Shown one piece after another: positions 24,024 through 32,892 of a DNA stretch of 64,000 nt. The position numbers and the translations under genes were made by a program. Source of the DNA: Cognatishimia sp. 1_MG-2023 (lineage in GTDB: Bacteria > Pseudomonadota > Alphaproteobacteria > Rhodobacterales > Rhodobacteraceae); NCBI RefSeq assembly GCF_030548175.1, contig NZ_JAUORX010000004.1, positions 124,001 through 188,000 of the forward strand. Direction: 5' to 3'. The notes below the pieces were generated by a model that did no database searches, was not told where the DNA came from, and was given only the letters and a program-made list of their open reading frames with translations. Within the stretch, counting starts at the first letter, position 1, and every line of letters starts with the position of its first letter.

Positions 24024-25334
24024 ATGATTGCTTTGCCTATTGTCCTGACGGACCCTGCCGCACCAACCGGCCAGCCCACTGCGCAACCAATTGCGCCACA
24101 AACTGCGGTCGATGCCACGCCGACAGAGTTGGAATTTGCAACCGTCTTTGCAGCCCCTGCTCAGCCGTCGATAGAGTCTGTGCCAGAACCAGAGGTCGGT
24201 GAAACTCAAACAGAACCAGAGGTCGGTGAAGATCAAGAGCCGGGAATTGAACTGGCCGATGAAACGGTGCCCGCCCCGCCTGCAGACACATCAGATGTCG
24301 CGCCATCCCTCCCCGTTGCGCACACGCCAACGCCAACCGCAACGCCATCTGAATCACGTATCAACAGCCCAGCGTTGCCTCCAAAACAACCGCCCGCGCC
24401 GGTTCCCCCCGTGCATCACACCGTCGACCAAACGCGCGCCACAGAACAGCCAACGGCACAGGCGACAGCGACCAAAGACACCCCGTTGCCCACGGTCAAG
24501 CCAGATACATCGCCAAACAATCCGGTCACCAAACCTGCCCAAATACTGCCGCAACCGGTGCAATCCACGGCGGCCCTGCCTCAACACCGCACAACCAAAC
24601 CAACCCGAACCGCGGCCCCCGCATTGCCCCCACCGCCTACTGCAATCCATAGCCAACCGCTGTATCAATCAGCGCCCCCAAAGCAGATTGAAACGCAGGT
24701 CAAACAACCAACCCTGCCAGCTTCTGCTCCGAAACAAGCCCCCCCAGCGCAGCACATTGCGCCAGCCAAAGCGCCGACACAAATCGCGCCAACGCCGTCG
24801 ATCACTACAGCACAGCCCGCTGAATCGCAGTTCCAAATCAAAGAGCCTCTAGAATCGCAAACCGCCCCCCTCACAACTTTCCGAACCAGCACAGAGGTAC
24901 AGGGCACCCCAACCCAACCCACACATTCCGCGCCCCCTGCACAAACAGCGCCTCGTCAAATTATCACCCATTTACAGCAGGCCAACACGCATCAAACCGA
25001 ACTACACCTCACCCCAGAAGAGCTGGGAAGGGTGCGCCTAACCCTGCACACAACCGAACAGGGGCTGACCCTAACCATTCAGGCAGAGCGATCCGAAACC
25101 TCGGATCTTCTGCGTCGTCACATGACCGACCTCAGCCAAGAATTCGCCGACCTCGGCTATTCCGACATCAACTTTTCCTTCGCGGACCAAGACCGGAAAA
25201 CCGCTCAAGACACATCAGATGCCAAGGGCGAAGGCCCCCATGACGACGAACAATCACACATGCAATCACAGCCCCTAGCGCCACAGGCACACCGCCCAAC
25301 GGCCGCCGGTTCCGGGCTCGACATCCGACTATAG
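24024..25334 (+). CDS. fliK: Flagellar hook-length control protein FliK
   Basis: FliK measures the hook and triggers the FlhB switch. The 436 aa consist of a very long proline-, threonine-, glutamine- and alanine-rich region (about 1-310) and a compact C-terminal domain with the family motif ELHLTPEELGRVRLTLHT, followed by LTIQAERSETSDLLRRHMTDLSQEF. The N-terminal part acts as a ruler in known FliK proteins. It is the first of the fliK-flgD pair. Confidence 0.92.
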   Translation: MIALPIVLTDPAAPTGQPTAQPIAPQTAVDATPTELEFATVFAAPAQPSIESVPEPEVGETQTEPEVGEDQEPGIELADETVPAPPADTSDVAPSLPVAHTPTPTATPSESRINSPALPPKQPPAPVPPVHHTVDQTRATEQPTAQATATKDTPLPTVKPDTSPNNPVTKPAQILPQPVQSTAALPQHRTTKPTRTAAPALPPPPTAIHSQPLYQSAPPKQIETQVKQPTLPASAPKQAPPAQHIAPAKAPTQIAPTPSITTAQPAESQFQIKEPLESQTAPLTTFRTSTEVQGTPTQPTHSAPPAQTAPRQIITHLQQANTHQTELHLTPEELGRVRLTLHTTEQGLTLTIQAERSETSDLLRRHMTDLSQEFADLGYSDINFSFADQDRKTAQDTSDAKGEGPHDDEQSHMQSQPLAPQAHRPTAAGSGLDIRL

Positions 25335-25344
25335 GAATATCGAA

Positions 25345-25989
25345 ATGCAAGTCACCAATACGCAATCCACCACAACCCAGGCCACGGCCTCTCCCGTCAT
25401 CAGCTCGGATTTTGAGACGTTCCTCAAAATGCTAACGGCGCAAATGCAGAACCAAGATCCCCTGAACCCAATTGAATCCAGCGATTTCGCGACCCAGCTT
25501 GCAACCTTTTCTGCGGTTGAACAGCAGGTTCTTACGAATGATTTGCTTAAAAACTTACAAACCCAGTTCAGCGCAATGGACATGTCCCAAATGGCCGGTT
25601 GGGTCGGGATGGAGGCCAAAGTCCTTGCACCCGGCTACTATGACGGCAACCCAATAGACCTCATGACCTACCCGCTTTCCACAGCGGACAGCGCGGAACT
25701 GGTCGTCACCAACGAAGACGGCGACGAAATCACCCGCTTCGCGATACCAATCGAAAGCGATACAATGCAATGGGATGGCACCGACGCAGATGGCAACGCC
25801 GTGGCCGATGGCCTCTATACCTTCACCGTCGAAAGCACCAAAGATGACGAAGTGGTCGAAAGCCTCTCGGCCGAGGTTTACAGCCGCGTCACCGAAGCAC
25901 GCACAACCAGCCAGGGCGTTTACCTCGTCCTCGAGGGTGGCTCTATCGTGCATTCCAACGATGTGTCCGGCCTGCGTGAGGCGGTCTAA
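25345..25989 (+). CDS. flgD: Hook cap protein FlgD
   Basis: FlgD caps the growing hook. The 214 aa have the N-terminal motif FLKMLTAQMQNQDPLNPIESSDFATQLATFSAVEQQV and a C-terminal FlgD Ig-like and tudor fold (DSDTMQWDGTDADGNAVADGLYTF reads as the GxxxDGxxLxxGxY-like motif). AGGAA precedes the ATG. It ends the flagellar region. Confidence 0.95.
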   Translation: MQVTNTQSTTTQATASPVISSDFETFLKMLTAQMQNQDPLNPIESSDFATQLATFSAVEQQVLTNDLLKNLQTQFSAMDMSQMAGWVGMEAKVLAPGYYDGNPIDLMTYPLSTADSAELVVTNEDGDEITRFAIPIESDTMQWDGTDADGNAVADGLYTFTVESTKDDEVVESLSAEVYSRVTEARTTSQGVYLVLEGGSIVHSNDVSGLREAV

Positions 25990-26052
25990 CGCACTTGTTC
26001 ATAAGGGCCATCTCGGCTAGCGTCCGGCCGGTTCCTAACTTGGATACGGCCA

Positions 26053-26919
26053 GTGATCTTAACGCTTCCACTCCCCCCCAAGGTTCTGCGCGACAGCGTC
26101 AGCGCCCACTTGCCTTGGGCGACACATGGGGAATGGGTGGCCCTGTTCGGCGGGCGCACCAATTGCGCGTGGCACGTCACGGGCCAAGACGCCACGCAAT
26201 CCGCCGTCTTGAAACTCTACCGTGCCCCGGCGCGCAATCCGCTGTTCCCCAACGACCCCGCCGCAGAGGCCGCGCTGCTGGATCACCTCGCCACAACCAA
26301 TATCGCGCCGCAACTGATTGCCCATTTCCAGACAGAGATCGGCACCTGCAATCTGTACCAAGCCATCCCCGGAACGCCGTGGTCCTCAGGCGTGACCGAT
26401 GTCGCCAATTTGATGCAACGTCTACACGCAATTGCACCGCCAAGCGGCCTGCGCCAATCCCCAAACGGCAGCGATGCAATCCTTGCCCATGCGGATAAAA
26501 TCCTGTCGATGTGCCATTCCACAGCGGCCTTGCACGGATTACGCCCCAAGGGCACCGTCCCACCAACAGATCACCCCGCCCTTCTGCATTGCGACATTGT
26601 TCCGGGCAATTTGATTCAAAACGAAACCGGCCTGCACCTGATTGATTGGCAATGTCCCGCCATCGGTGACCCCGCTGAAGACATCGCCGTCTTCCTCTCC
26701 CCCGCCATGCAAATCCTTTATCGCGGAGAGGCGCTCCAGACGTCCGACGTTAACCAATTTCTAGACACCCAAGAAAAAGCGCAAGCCATACGCTATCGTA
26801 TGCTTGCGCCCTTTTATCACTATCGCATGGCCGCCTATTGCCTGTGGCAATCGCAAAACGACAGACCTGATTACGCCGAAGGCTACGCCGCAGAATGCGC
26901 CGCCCTTCAGGCCTGTTAA
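26053..26919 (+). CDS. Phosphotransferase/choline kinase-like enzyme (APH fold)
   Basis: The 288-residue cytosolic protein has the aminoglycoside phosphotransferase fold. The Brenner catalytic loop is HCDIVPGN, followed by HLIDWQCPAIGDPAEDIAVFL, where the DFG-like aspartate is read as IDWQ. An N-terminal kinase lobe with VALFGGRTNCAW precedes it. Alphaproteobacterial relatives act on small amino alcohols or are unknown. The GTG start at 26053 is the only early start. It overlaps the convergent transglycosylase by 4 bases. Confidence 0.75.
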   Translation: MILTLPLPPKVLRDSVSAHLPWATHGEWVALFGGRTNCAWHVTGQDATQSAVLKLYRAPARNPLFPNDPAAEAALLDHLATTNIAPQLIAHFQTEIGTCNLYQAIPGTPWSSGVTDVANLMQRLHAIAPPSGLRQSPNGSDAILAHADKILSMCHSTAALHGLRPKGTVPPTDHPALLHCDIVPGNLIQNETGLHLIDWQCPAIGDPAEDIAVFLSPAMQILYRGEALQTSDVNQFLDTQEKAQAIRYRMLAPFYHYRMAAYCLWQSQNDRPDYAEGYAAECAALQAC

Positions 26920-28238
26920 CGCAGCTTCTTCAAGATCGCCAAGGACGCATAGCCATCCGGCTCCATCCCGATAGACCGCTGATACGCCCGCACCGCGTCA
27001 ATCGTAAGCGGCCCGATTTTGCCATCCACTTTTACCGTATCAAATCCAGCCGCCGTCAACCGGCGCTGCAATTCCTTACGCTCCGAAAAGGTTAACGCCC
27101 GATCATCACGCGGCCAGCGCGCTTTAATCTTACCGCCGCCTTTAATTCGATCACTCAGATGCCCCACGCCAATCACATAGGCATCTGCCGTGTTATACCG
27201 TTCAATCGCATCGAAATTACGGAAAATCAAAAACGCCGCACCGCGTTGCCCAGCAGGCAACAACAGGGACGCCGCGCCATAATTCTTAACGGACTTCCCG
27301 GACATATCCTTAACGCCCAAAGCGCCCCATTCGCTTGGCATCTTCTTAATCTTGCGGTTGGCCAGCGCATAATTGAACCCACGGGGCAAGGTCACCTCAA
27401 CACCCCAAGGCACACCAGTCTTCCAACCGGACTTCTTCAAATACGCCGCGGTAGAGGCCAAGGCATCCGATGGATCATCCGACCAAATATCGCGTTTGCC
27501 ATCACCGGTGAAATCCACGGCAAAGGCCAAATACGATGTCGGGATAAACTGCGTATGCCCCATGGCACCTGCCCAACTACCAACCATACGCCTTGGTACG
27601 GTATCGCCGTTCTGCAAAATCTTAAGCGCCGCGATCAACTGCGCTTCAAAGAACTTCCCACGTCGCCCATCAAAGGCCAAGGTCGCAAGCGCTTCGATGA
27701 TCGGCGTATCGCCCCGCACGGCACCGTATGCACTTTCCAAGCCCCACACCGCGACAACAACTTCTTTGTCCACGCCATACTTGCGCTCAATCGCATTCAG
27801 CGTTTTGGCATGCTTGCGCAACGCTGCTTTGCCGTTTTTCACACGGCTGTCTGACGCCGCAGAATCCAAATACTCCCACAAGGTCTTGGTAAACTCGGAT
27901 TGGTTCCGATCCCGGCGCACCACATCCGCGTTATAGCTGACACCGCGAAACGACCGATCCAAAACCGACTTTGAAATCCCTTGCCGCGCCGCACGTGTCT
28001 TAAACGACCGTATCCAAGCTTCGAACCGTGCGTTCGCCGGAACAATATCTGCGGTTAAAACATCTGGCCGCACCGCAGGTTTCACCGAAACCAATGCCGC
28101 CACTTGAACACCCTGCGCATCTACGCTGCGCATCACGGGCCGCAACGACCGCTCTGGCGCATTCGCCAATCCTGCTGTCGCTAATCCACTTAAAACCAAA
28201 CCACTTACCAAGGCTCGGCCTAACGTTGCTAATTGCAT
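26916..28238 (-). CDS. MltB-type lytic murein transglycosylase with peptidoglycan-binding domain
   Basis: The 440-residue envelope protein has a signal peptide (about 1-24), an SLT_2 domain at about 80-350 and a C-terminal peptidoglycan-binding domain (LQRRLTAAGFDTVKVDGKIGPLTIDAVRAYQRSIG). The catalytic glutamate is in AVWGLESAYGAVRG and the helper motif is VGSWAGAMGHTQFIPTSYL. The product cleaves murein to give 1,6-anhydro sugars. I chose ATG 28238; a GTG at 28250 is in frame. It stands alone. Confidence 0.93.
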   Translation of the reverse strand: MQLATLGRALVSGLVLSGLATAGLANAPERSLRPVMRSVDAQGVQVAALVSVKPAVRPDVLTADIVPANARFEAWIRSFKTRAARQGISKSVLDRSFRGVSYNADVVRRDRNQSEFTKTLWEYLDSAASDSRVKNGKAALRKHAKTLNAIERKYGVDKEVVVAVWGLESAYGAVRGDTPIIEALATLAFDGRRGKFFEAQLIAALKILQNGDTVPRRMVGSWAGAMGHTQFIPTSYLAFAVDFTGDGKRDIWSDDPSDALASTAAYLKKSGWKTGVPWGVEVTLPRGFNYALANRKIKKMPSEWGALGVKDMSGKSVKNYGAASLLLPAGQRGAAFLIFRNFDAIERYNTADAYVIGVGHLSDRIKGGGKIKARWPRDDRALTFSERKELQRRLTAAGFDTVKVDGKIGPLTIDAVRAYQRSIGMEPDGYASLAILKKLR

Positions 28239-28309
28239 CACTCGCCCCACAATTACTTATTATGCTCCATGCTAACCCTATTCTTGCGTCACAGAGAACA
28301 ACCAAATGG

Positions 28310-29011
28310 TTAACAGCGCTTATCCGGCGATTGCGCGCGCATCTGCGCTAAGTAATCCCGCAACATCGCAACACGACGCGGGCGAAAGCTTTGTTCTAAA
28401 ACACTAAGATTTTGCATCCGGTCCAACCGAAACGCCCGAAAATCCGCCCGCAAATGACACCACGCCAATAAACAATGGCTCATCTGCATATAAACAATCG
28501 ACAGCGGATCAACCTCGCGCTGCGTCTTGGCGCCAACCGCATCCGCATAGTCAAACCGCACCCGCCGTTCTTCCCATGCTGCACACCGCAACTCGTGCGC
28601 GTCAACCGTGGGGGCCGGTGGTGGATTGAACCGCGACGCCGTCAAAACCGCATGCCGCAACCGATGCGCTTGCCCTTCTGGCAAACGCGCGCGCAATTTC
28701 GACAGCGCGCCATCCGCCGCCTTTGCCAAGGCCGGGTCGCCCACGGCCATCACCTCGCGCAGACCCAAAACCAATGCCTCCAGCTCGTCACCCTCAAATC
28801 CAAGGGGCGGCAGGCTGGCATCCTCGATCAACGTGTACCCAAACCCGGCCTCGCCATCGATCACCGCGCCTAATCCGCGCAGACTATCAATGTCCCGGTA
28901 AATGGTGCGTTGCGATACGCACATTTCTTCGGCCAACCGCCCCGCCGTTGCGGGCGGCGGCAAACTGCGCAAGGCTTGCATCAACTGAAAAAGGCGGGCG
29001 GTGCGTGACAT
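28310..29011 (-). CDS. WYL-domain transcriptional regulator (YafY type)
   Basis: The 233-residue protein has an N-terminal winged helix (MSRTARLFQLMQALRSL, AGRLAEEMCVSQRTIYRDIDSLRGLGAVIDGEAGFGYTL) and a C-terminal WYL domain (about 130-225). The start MSRTARLF is the family's usual one; upstream in-frame ATGs at 29032 and 29056 would add poorly conserved residues. It diverges from a DUF1801 gene, with a palindrome between them, and probably controls that gene and itself. Confidence 0.85.
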   Translation of the reverse strand: MSRTARLFQLMQALRSLPPPATAGRLAEEMCVSQRTIYRDIDSLRGLGAVIDGEAGFGYTLIEDASLPPLGFEGDELEALVLGLREVMAVGDPALAKAADGALSKLRARLPEGQAHRLRHAVLTASRFNPPPAPTVDAHELRCAAWEERRVRFDYADAVGAKTQREVDPLSIVYMQMSHCLLAWCHLRADFRAFRLDRMQNLSVLEQSFRPRRVAMLRDYLAQMRAQSPDKRC

Positions 29012-29030
29012 ATCCAGACCATACTCGCCC

Positions 29031-29056
29031 ATGCTGACAATAATTGGCAACAGCAT
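29031..29056. promoter_or_regulatory. Palindromic operator-like site of the WYL/DUF1801 pair
   Basis: Outer arms ATGCTG and CAGCAT (6 bp) enclose a centre with TGACAA-TAA-TTGGCA, which is palindromic with one mismatch. It covers the space between the regulator start at 29011 and the divergent gene start at 29087. It fits a dimeric helix-turn-helix site. Confidence 0.4.
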
Positions 29057-29086
29057 AGGTTAATGTGTTGGAAAGGAATTTAGACG

Positions 29087-29509
29087 ATGCCGCACCCATT
29101 CACAGATCCAGCCGTTTCCACCGCCTTTGACGCATTCCCAGAATCTGCACGTGCAGGAACACTATTGCTGCGCGACCTCATCTTGAACGAGGCCGCAACC
29201 CTTCCCCAAATCGGCACCGTCCAAGAGGTCCTGCGTTGGGGCCAACCCAGCTACATTACCCCCGACCGCAAAGCGGCAACGACCCTTCGGATTGGCACAC
29301 ACAAATCCGCGGCTTTCGCGATTTTCGCCCATTGCCAAAGTGGTGTGATCACAAATTACGCAACCCGGTTTCCGTGCTGGGATCGGTTAGATGGAAATCG
29401 CGCCGTGCTGTTCAATGACCTGTCCGAAGTAGAGCCATTTCGCCTCGGCACGCTGATCCGCGATGCGCTGACCTATCACCTAAAGTCACCGCAGACGGCG
29501 ATGGCCTAA
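29087..29509 (+). CDS. DUF1801 (YdhG-like) protein
   Basis: The 140-residue protein has the DUF1801 fold: VLRWGQPSYITPDRK, TTLRIGTHKSAAFAIFAHCQSGVI and a C-terminal helix. The family is found beside regulators in many bacteria and its biochemical role is not known. It is paired with the divergent WYL regulator. A hairpin repeat lies just after the stop. Confidence 0.8.
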   Translation: MPHPFTDPAVSTAFDAFPESARAGTLLLRDLILNEAATLPQIGTVQEVLRWGQPSYITPDRKAATTLRIGTHKSAAFAIFAHCQSGVITNYATRFPCWDRLDGNRAVLFNDLSEVEPFRLGTLIRDALTYHLKSPQTAMA

Positions 29510-29520
29510 CATCAAGAAAA

Positions 29521-29566
29521 GGAATCGTACGTTTCAGCCTTTGAAACGTACGAATTTCCACATTTT
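29521..29566 (-). repeat. Dispersed palindromic repeat, copy 1
   Basis: A 12-bp perfect inverted repeat, TCGTACGTTTCA (29525-29536) and TGAAACGTACGA (29542-29553), with loop GCCTT, is followed by ATTTCCACATTT. Reading on the minus strand gives AAATGTGGAAAT followed by the TCGTACG arm. The same order of bases is found at 54089-54134, 24.5 kb away, on the other strand. It could also serve as a terminator for the DUF1801 gene, although without a U run. Confidence 0.75.
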
Positions 29567-29595
29567 CGATTGGTAAGCTGACCGCGCGTTGCGCG

Positions 29596-31848
29596 TTATT
29601 TCCGTTTACGCGCAACCTTACGCTTGGCCTTGGCCGCCTTCTTTTTGGCAGCGCTCATCTTACGTTTCACCGGACGCCCACGGCCCCGTTTCGGCCCCTT
29701 GGAAGTCGCCTCGCCGTTAATCTCTAACAACTCAAGCGCGATGCCACCCGTTACCGGCGTTGCCTCTGACAAACGCACCAAAACACGCTGCCCAAGACTA
29801 ATGATCAAACCTGTTTCTGATCCAACTAACCTGTTGTTTTCCTGATCAAATTGGAAATACTCACGCCCCAGCTCGCGCATCGGCACAAGCCCATCCGCAC
29901 CGGTTTCATCAAGCTTCACAAACACCCCAAACCGCGCGATTCCGCTGATTTTTCCGGTGAATTCGTTACCAACCCGTTCGCTCAAATAGGACGCCAGATA
30001 ACGGTCCGTCGTGTCCCGCTCGGCCAACATAGACCGGCGTTCCGTGTCAGAGATATGACCACCAGTTTGTTCAAGGTTTTCAATATCTTGCGGGGTCAGA
30101 CCATCTTTGCCCCAGCCGTGCGAGGACACCAAAGACCGATGCACAATCAAATCCGCATAGCGACGAATAGGCGATGTAAAGTGCCCATACGACCGCAACG
30201 CCAACCCGAAATGCCCAAAGTTATTCGGCGAATAATAGGCCTGCGTCATCGACCGAAGCGTCGAAAGGTTAATCAATTCGGCCTCTTCCGTGCCCGCCGC
30301 ATCCTTTAGCAATTTGTTCAAATGCCGCGTTTGCAACACCTGACCTTTGGCCAAAACAAACCCAGCAGATCGCGCAACCTCTCGTAAACTATCAAGTTTT
30401 TCGGGGTTCGGTTCTTCGTGCACGCGGAATAACAGCGGCGATTGCTTCGCAATCAACGTCTCTGCCGCGGCCACGTTCGCAAGGATCATGAACTCTTCAA
30501 TTAACTTATGCGCGTCCAAACGGTCCCGGAAATTGATCGAGGCAACAGTGCCGTCCTCGGCCAAAACCACCTTACGTTCCGGCAGGTCCAACTCCAACGG
30601 CGCCCGCTCTGCACGTGCCTTTTGCGTCGCGCGATACGCCGCATACAAAGGCGCTATGACCTCATCCAACAATTCCGCACAGCGTTCATTCGGATTTCCA
30701 TCCTGCGCCTGCTGCACTTCTTCGTAGTTCAAAGACGCCACAGATCGCATCATCCCGCGCACAAACCGGTGCGAAATTTTGTTCCCATTTGCATCCAATT
30801 GCATCCGCACAGCCAAACAGGCCCGCGGCACGCCTTCGTGCAAAGAACACAGATCACCGGACAATCTATCGGGCAACATCGGCACCACGCGATCCGGGAA
30901 GTAACTGGAATTACCGCGTTTTTTCGCCTCGCGGTCCAATGCAGACCCCGGCGTTACGTAATGCGCAACGTCGGCAATCGCGACCCAAACCACGTGTCCA
31001 CCCGGGTTTTTCGGGTCATCATCCGCATGCGCAAAACACGCATCATCATGGTCCCGCGCATCCGCCGGATCAATCGTGACCAACGGCATATCCCGCAAAT
31101 CTTCGCGTTTGCCCAAAGGCGCAGGCTTCGCCGCATCCGCCTCTGCAATCACATCATCAGGGAAACTATCAGGAATCCCATGCTGATGAATCGCGATCAA
31201 AGACACCGCTTTCGGCGCAGACGGATCGCCCAAACGCGACACAATGCTGGCGCGCTGCAATCCCATCCGACCTTTAGGGCCAGATTGCTCTGCCTCGACC
31301 AACTCGCCATCCTTTGCCCCATTCACAGCACCAGACGGCACAAACCATTCTTTTTGTTCACCTTTATCGACAGGCAGAATGCGCCCGCCCTCGTCATTTT
31401 TGCGGAAAACGCCCAAAATTCGCTGTGGATTTGATCCGACTTTTCGGATCATGCGACCTTCGTATTGCCAGTCTTCGCCCTCGACCTCAGTCACGCGCGC
31501 AAGCAGTTTGTCGCCCTCGCCCAACGCCGGATCAGAGGCTCGCTCGACCATCAGAATAACAGGTTCTGGCCCTTTGCCTTGCCATTCCATCGGCTCCGCC
31601 AACAGATCGCCATCAACTGAAGAACCCAATATTTTCAAAACACTAACTGGCGGCAAACGATCTGGATCGCGATAACTGCGCGACCGTTTTTCCAGATGCC
31701 CTTCGGCTTCCAGCTCGCGCAGGATTCGTTTCAAATCAATCCGTGCAGCGCCTTTGATGCCAAAAGCTTTGGCAATATCGCGTTTACTGGTGAGGGTCGG
31801 GTTCTCAGAAATCCACTCTAGGATCTCCGCTTTCGAAGGCATTTTCAT
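29596..31848 (-). CDS. rnr: Ribonuclease R
   Basis: RNase R is a 3'-5' exoribonuclease of the RNB family that degrades structured RNA. The 750 aa have an N-terminal winged helix (about 1-60), cold-shock domains, the RNB catalytic domain at about 255-580 with PADARDHDDACFAHADD, and a C-terminal S1 domain (FTGKISGIARFGVFVKLDETGADG). The last 35 residues are a Lys/Arg/Ala-rich basic tail. Alternative ATG at 31842 is two codons in. It is a stand-alone gene. Confidence 0.96.
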   Translation of the reverse strand: MKMPSKAEILEWISENPTLTSKRDIAKAFGIKGAARIDLKRILRELEAEGHLEKRSRSYRDPDRLPPVSVLKILGSSVDGDLLAEPMEWQGKGPEPVILMVERASDPALGEGDKLLARVTEVEGEDWQYEGRMIRKVGSNPQRILGVFRKNDEGGRILPVDKGEQKEWFVPSGAVNGAKDGELVEAEQSGPKGRMGLQRASIVSRLGDPSAPKAVSLIAIHQHGIPDSFPDDVIAEADAAKPAPLGKREDLRDMPLVTIDPADARDHDDACFAHADDDPKNPGGHVVWVAIADVAHYVTPGSALDREAKKRGNSSYFPDRVVPMLPDRLSGDLCSLHEGVPRACLAVRMQLDANGNKISHRFVRGMMRSVASLNYEEVQQAQDGNPNERCAELLDEVIAPLYAAYRATQKARAERAPLELDLPERKVVLAEDGTVASINFRDRLDAHKLIEEFMILANVAAAETLIAKQSPLLFRVHEEPNPEKLDSLREVARSAGFVLAKGQVLQTRHLNKLLKDAAGTEEAELINLSTLRSMTQAYYSPNNFGHFGLALRSYGHFTSPIRRYADLIVHRSLVSSHGWGKDGLTPQDIENLEQTGGHISDTERRSMLAERDTTDRYLASYLSERVGNEFTGKISGIARFGVFVKLDETGADGLVPMRELGREYFQFDQENNRLVGSETGLIISLGQRVLVRLSEATPVTGGIALELLEINGEATSKGPKRGRGRPVKRKMSAAKKKAAKAKRKVARKRK

Positions 31849-31879
31849 GTTTGCGGCCTATCATGCCCGCAGACGGGCG

Positions 31880-32473
31880 TCACCGAGAAAGATCATTCAG
31901 CCGCTTTAGATCATCCAAAGTGTCCACATCGCGCAACGTTGCGACTTTGCCAATGCGCAGCCCTTTCATCGTCGCGGCACTGTCCGCCAACGCATGTTCA
32001 GTTGACCAACGCACGCCATCAAACAGCCCAACAGGTACAGGGCCAACGCGTTTCATCCCAACCAACCAATATCCGCCATCAGGCGCGGGGCCAAACACAG
32101 CATCGCTCGATCCAAGCGACTGAAATGCCTCAGTAATGCGCGCCCTATTGATCCCAGGAATGTCGGCACCAATGATGCAAACCGGACCGGGAGCCGCACT
32201 GCGAAAGACGCGCGCCATACGGTCACCCAAGTTGCCACCGCCCTGAACAATCCGCGGAAGGTGCGCAGGCCAAACACGGCTTTGCAGCCCCTCACGATCA
32301 GGCGCGACGGCCAAAACGGTTTCCCACTTCGGGCTTTCGATACGCCGCAACAATGCAGCAACCTGATGCCGAAACCACCACGCCGAAGCTGTTAGCCCCA
32401 TGTCACGCCCCAACCGTGTCTTTACCCGCCCCGGATGCGGTTCTTTGACCATCACAACCAACTGCGGTCTCAC
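31880..32473 (-). CDS. DUF2064/TIGR04282-family glycosyltransferase
   Basis: The 197-residue protein has a nucleotide-sugar transferase-like fold: VMVKEPHPGRVKTRLGRDMG at the N-terminus, GGGNLGDRMARVF, IIGADIPGI and the DAVFGPAPDGGYWLVG motif. The family is also annotated as rSAM/selenodomain-associated or phosphotransferase-like, and its substrate is unknown. It overlaps the acetyltransferase gene upstream by 4 bases. Confidence 0.8.
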   Translation of the reverse strand: MRPQLVVMVKEPHPGRVKTRLGRDMGLTASAWWFRHQVAALLRRIESPKWETVLAVAPDREGLQSRVWPAHLPRIVQGGGNLGDRMARVFRSAAPGPVCIIGADIPGINRARITEAFQSLGSSDAVFGPAPDGGYWLVGMKRVGPVPVGLFDGVRWSTEHALADSAATMKGLRIGKVATLRDVDTLDDLKRLNDLSR

Positions 32474-32892
32474 AACAGCATCTCCATATCGCGATGCGGA
32501 ATGCCTGCGTCGTCATAGGTTGGCCCACAGATCGTAAAGCCTAGCTTTTCATAAAAGCCAATCGCGTGCTCTTGCGCGCCAAGCATGATGCGGTTCATGC
32601 CGCCTTTTGCGATGATCCGCTCAATTCCATCACGCACCAATGCGGCGCCCAAACCAGTGCCGCGTTGCGATTTCACAACGCAAATCCGCCCAATCTTGCC
32701 GGTTGTGCCAACCTGCAACAACCGCGTCGTGCCAACAGGGACATCATTAACAGTGGCTAGGACATGAACGGCCTGATCATCCAGGCCATCCATCTCGTCT
32801 GCTTCAGCAACACCTTGTTCTACAATGAAAACTTCGCGCCTTAAGGCATGGCAAGCGGCCAAGTCTGAGGTTTCAAAAATCTCCCAAGTCAC
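32470..32892 (-). CDS. GNAT-family N-acetyltransferase
   Basis: The 140-residue protein has the GNAT fold: [24 protein letters not shown], the acetyl-CoA loop [16 protein letters not shown], and the C-terminal [36 protein letters not shown]. This is the YjcF/ElaA-like subgroup. It is encoded between dapE and the DUF2064 gene with 4-base overlaps on both sides, so the three are one operon. Substrate is not predictable. Confidence 0.85.
   Translation of the reverse strand: MTWEIFETSDLAACHALRREVFIVEQGVAEADEMDGLDDQAVHVLATVNDVPVGTTRLLQVGTTGKIGRICVVKSQRGTGLGAALVRDGIERIIAKGGMNRIMLGAQEHAIGFYEKLGFTICGPTYDDAGIPHRDMEMLL

Noticed and set aside
30508-31434. A 308-codon plus-strand frame opposite rnr
   Set aside because: Arg/His-rich shadow of the RNase R gene with no family features.
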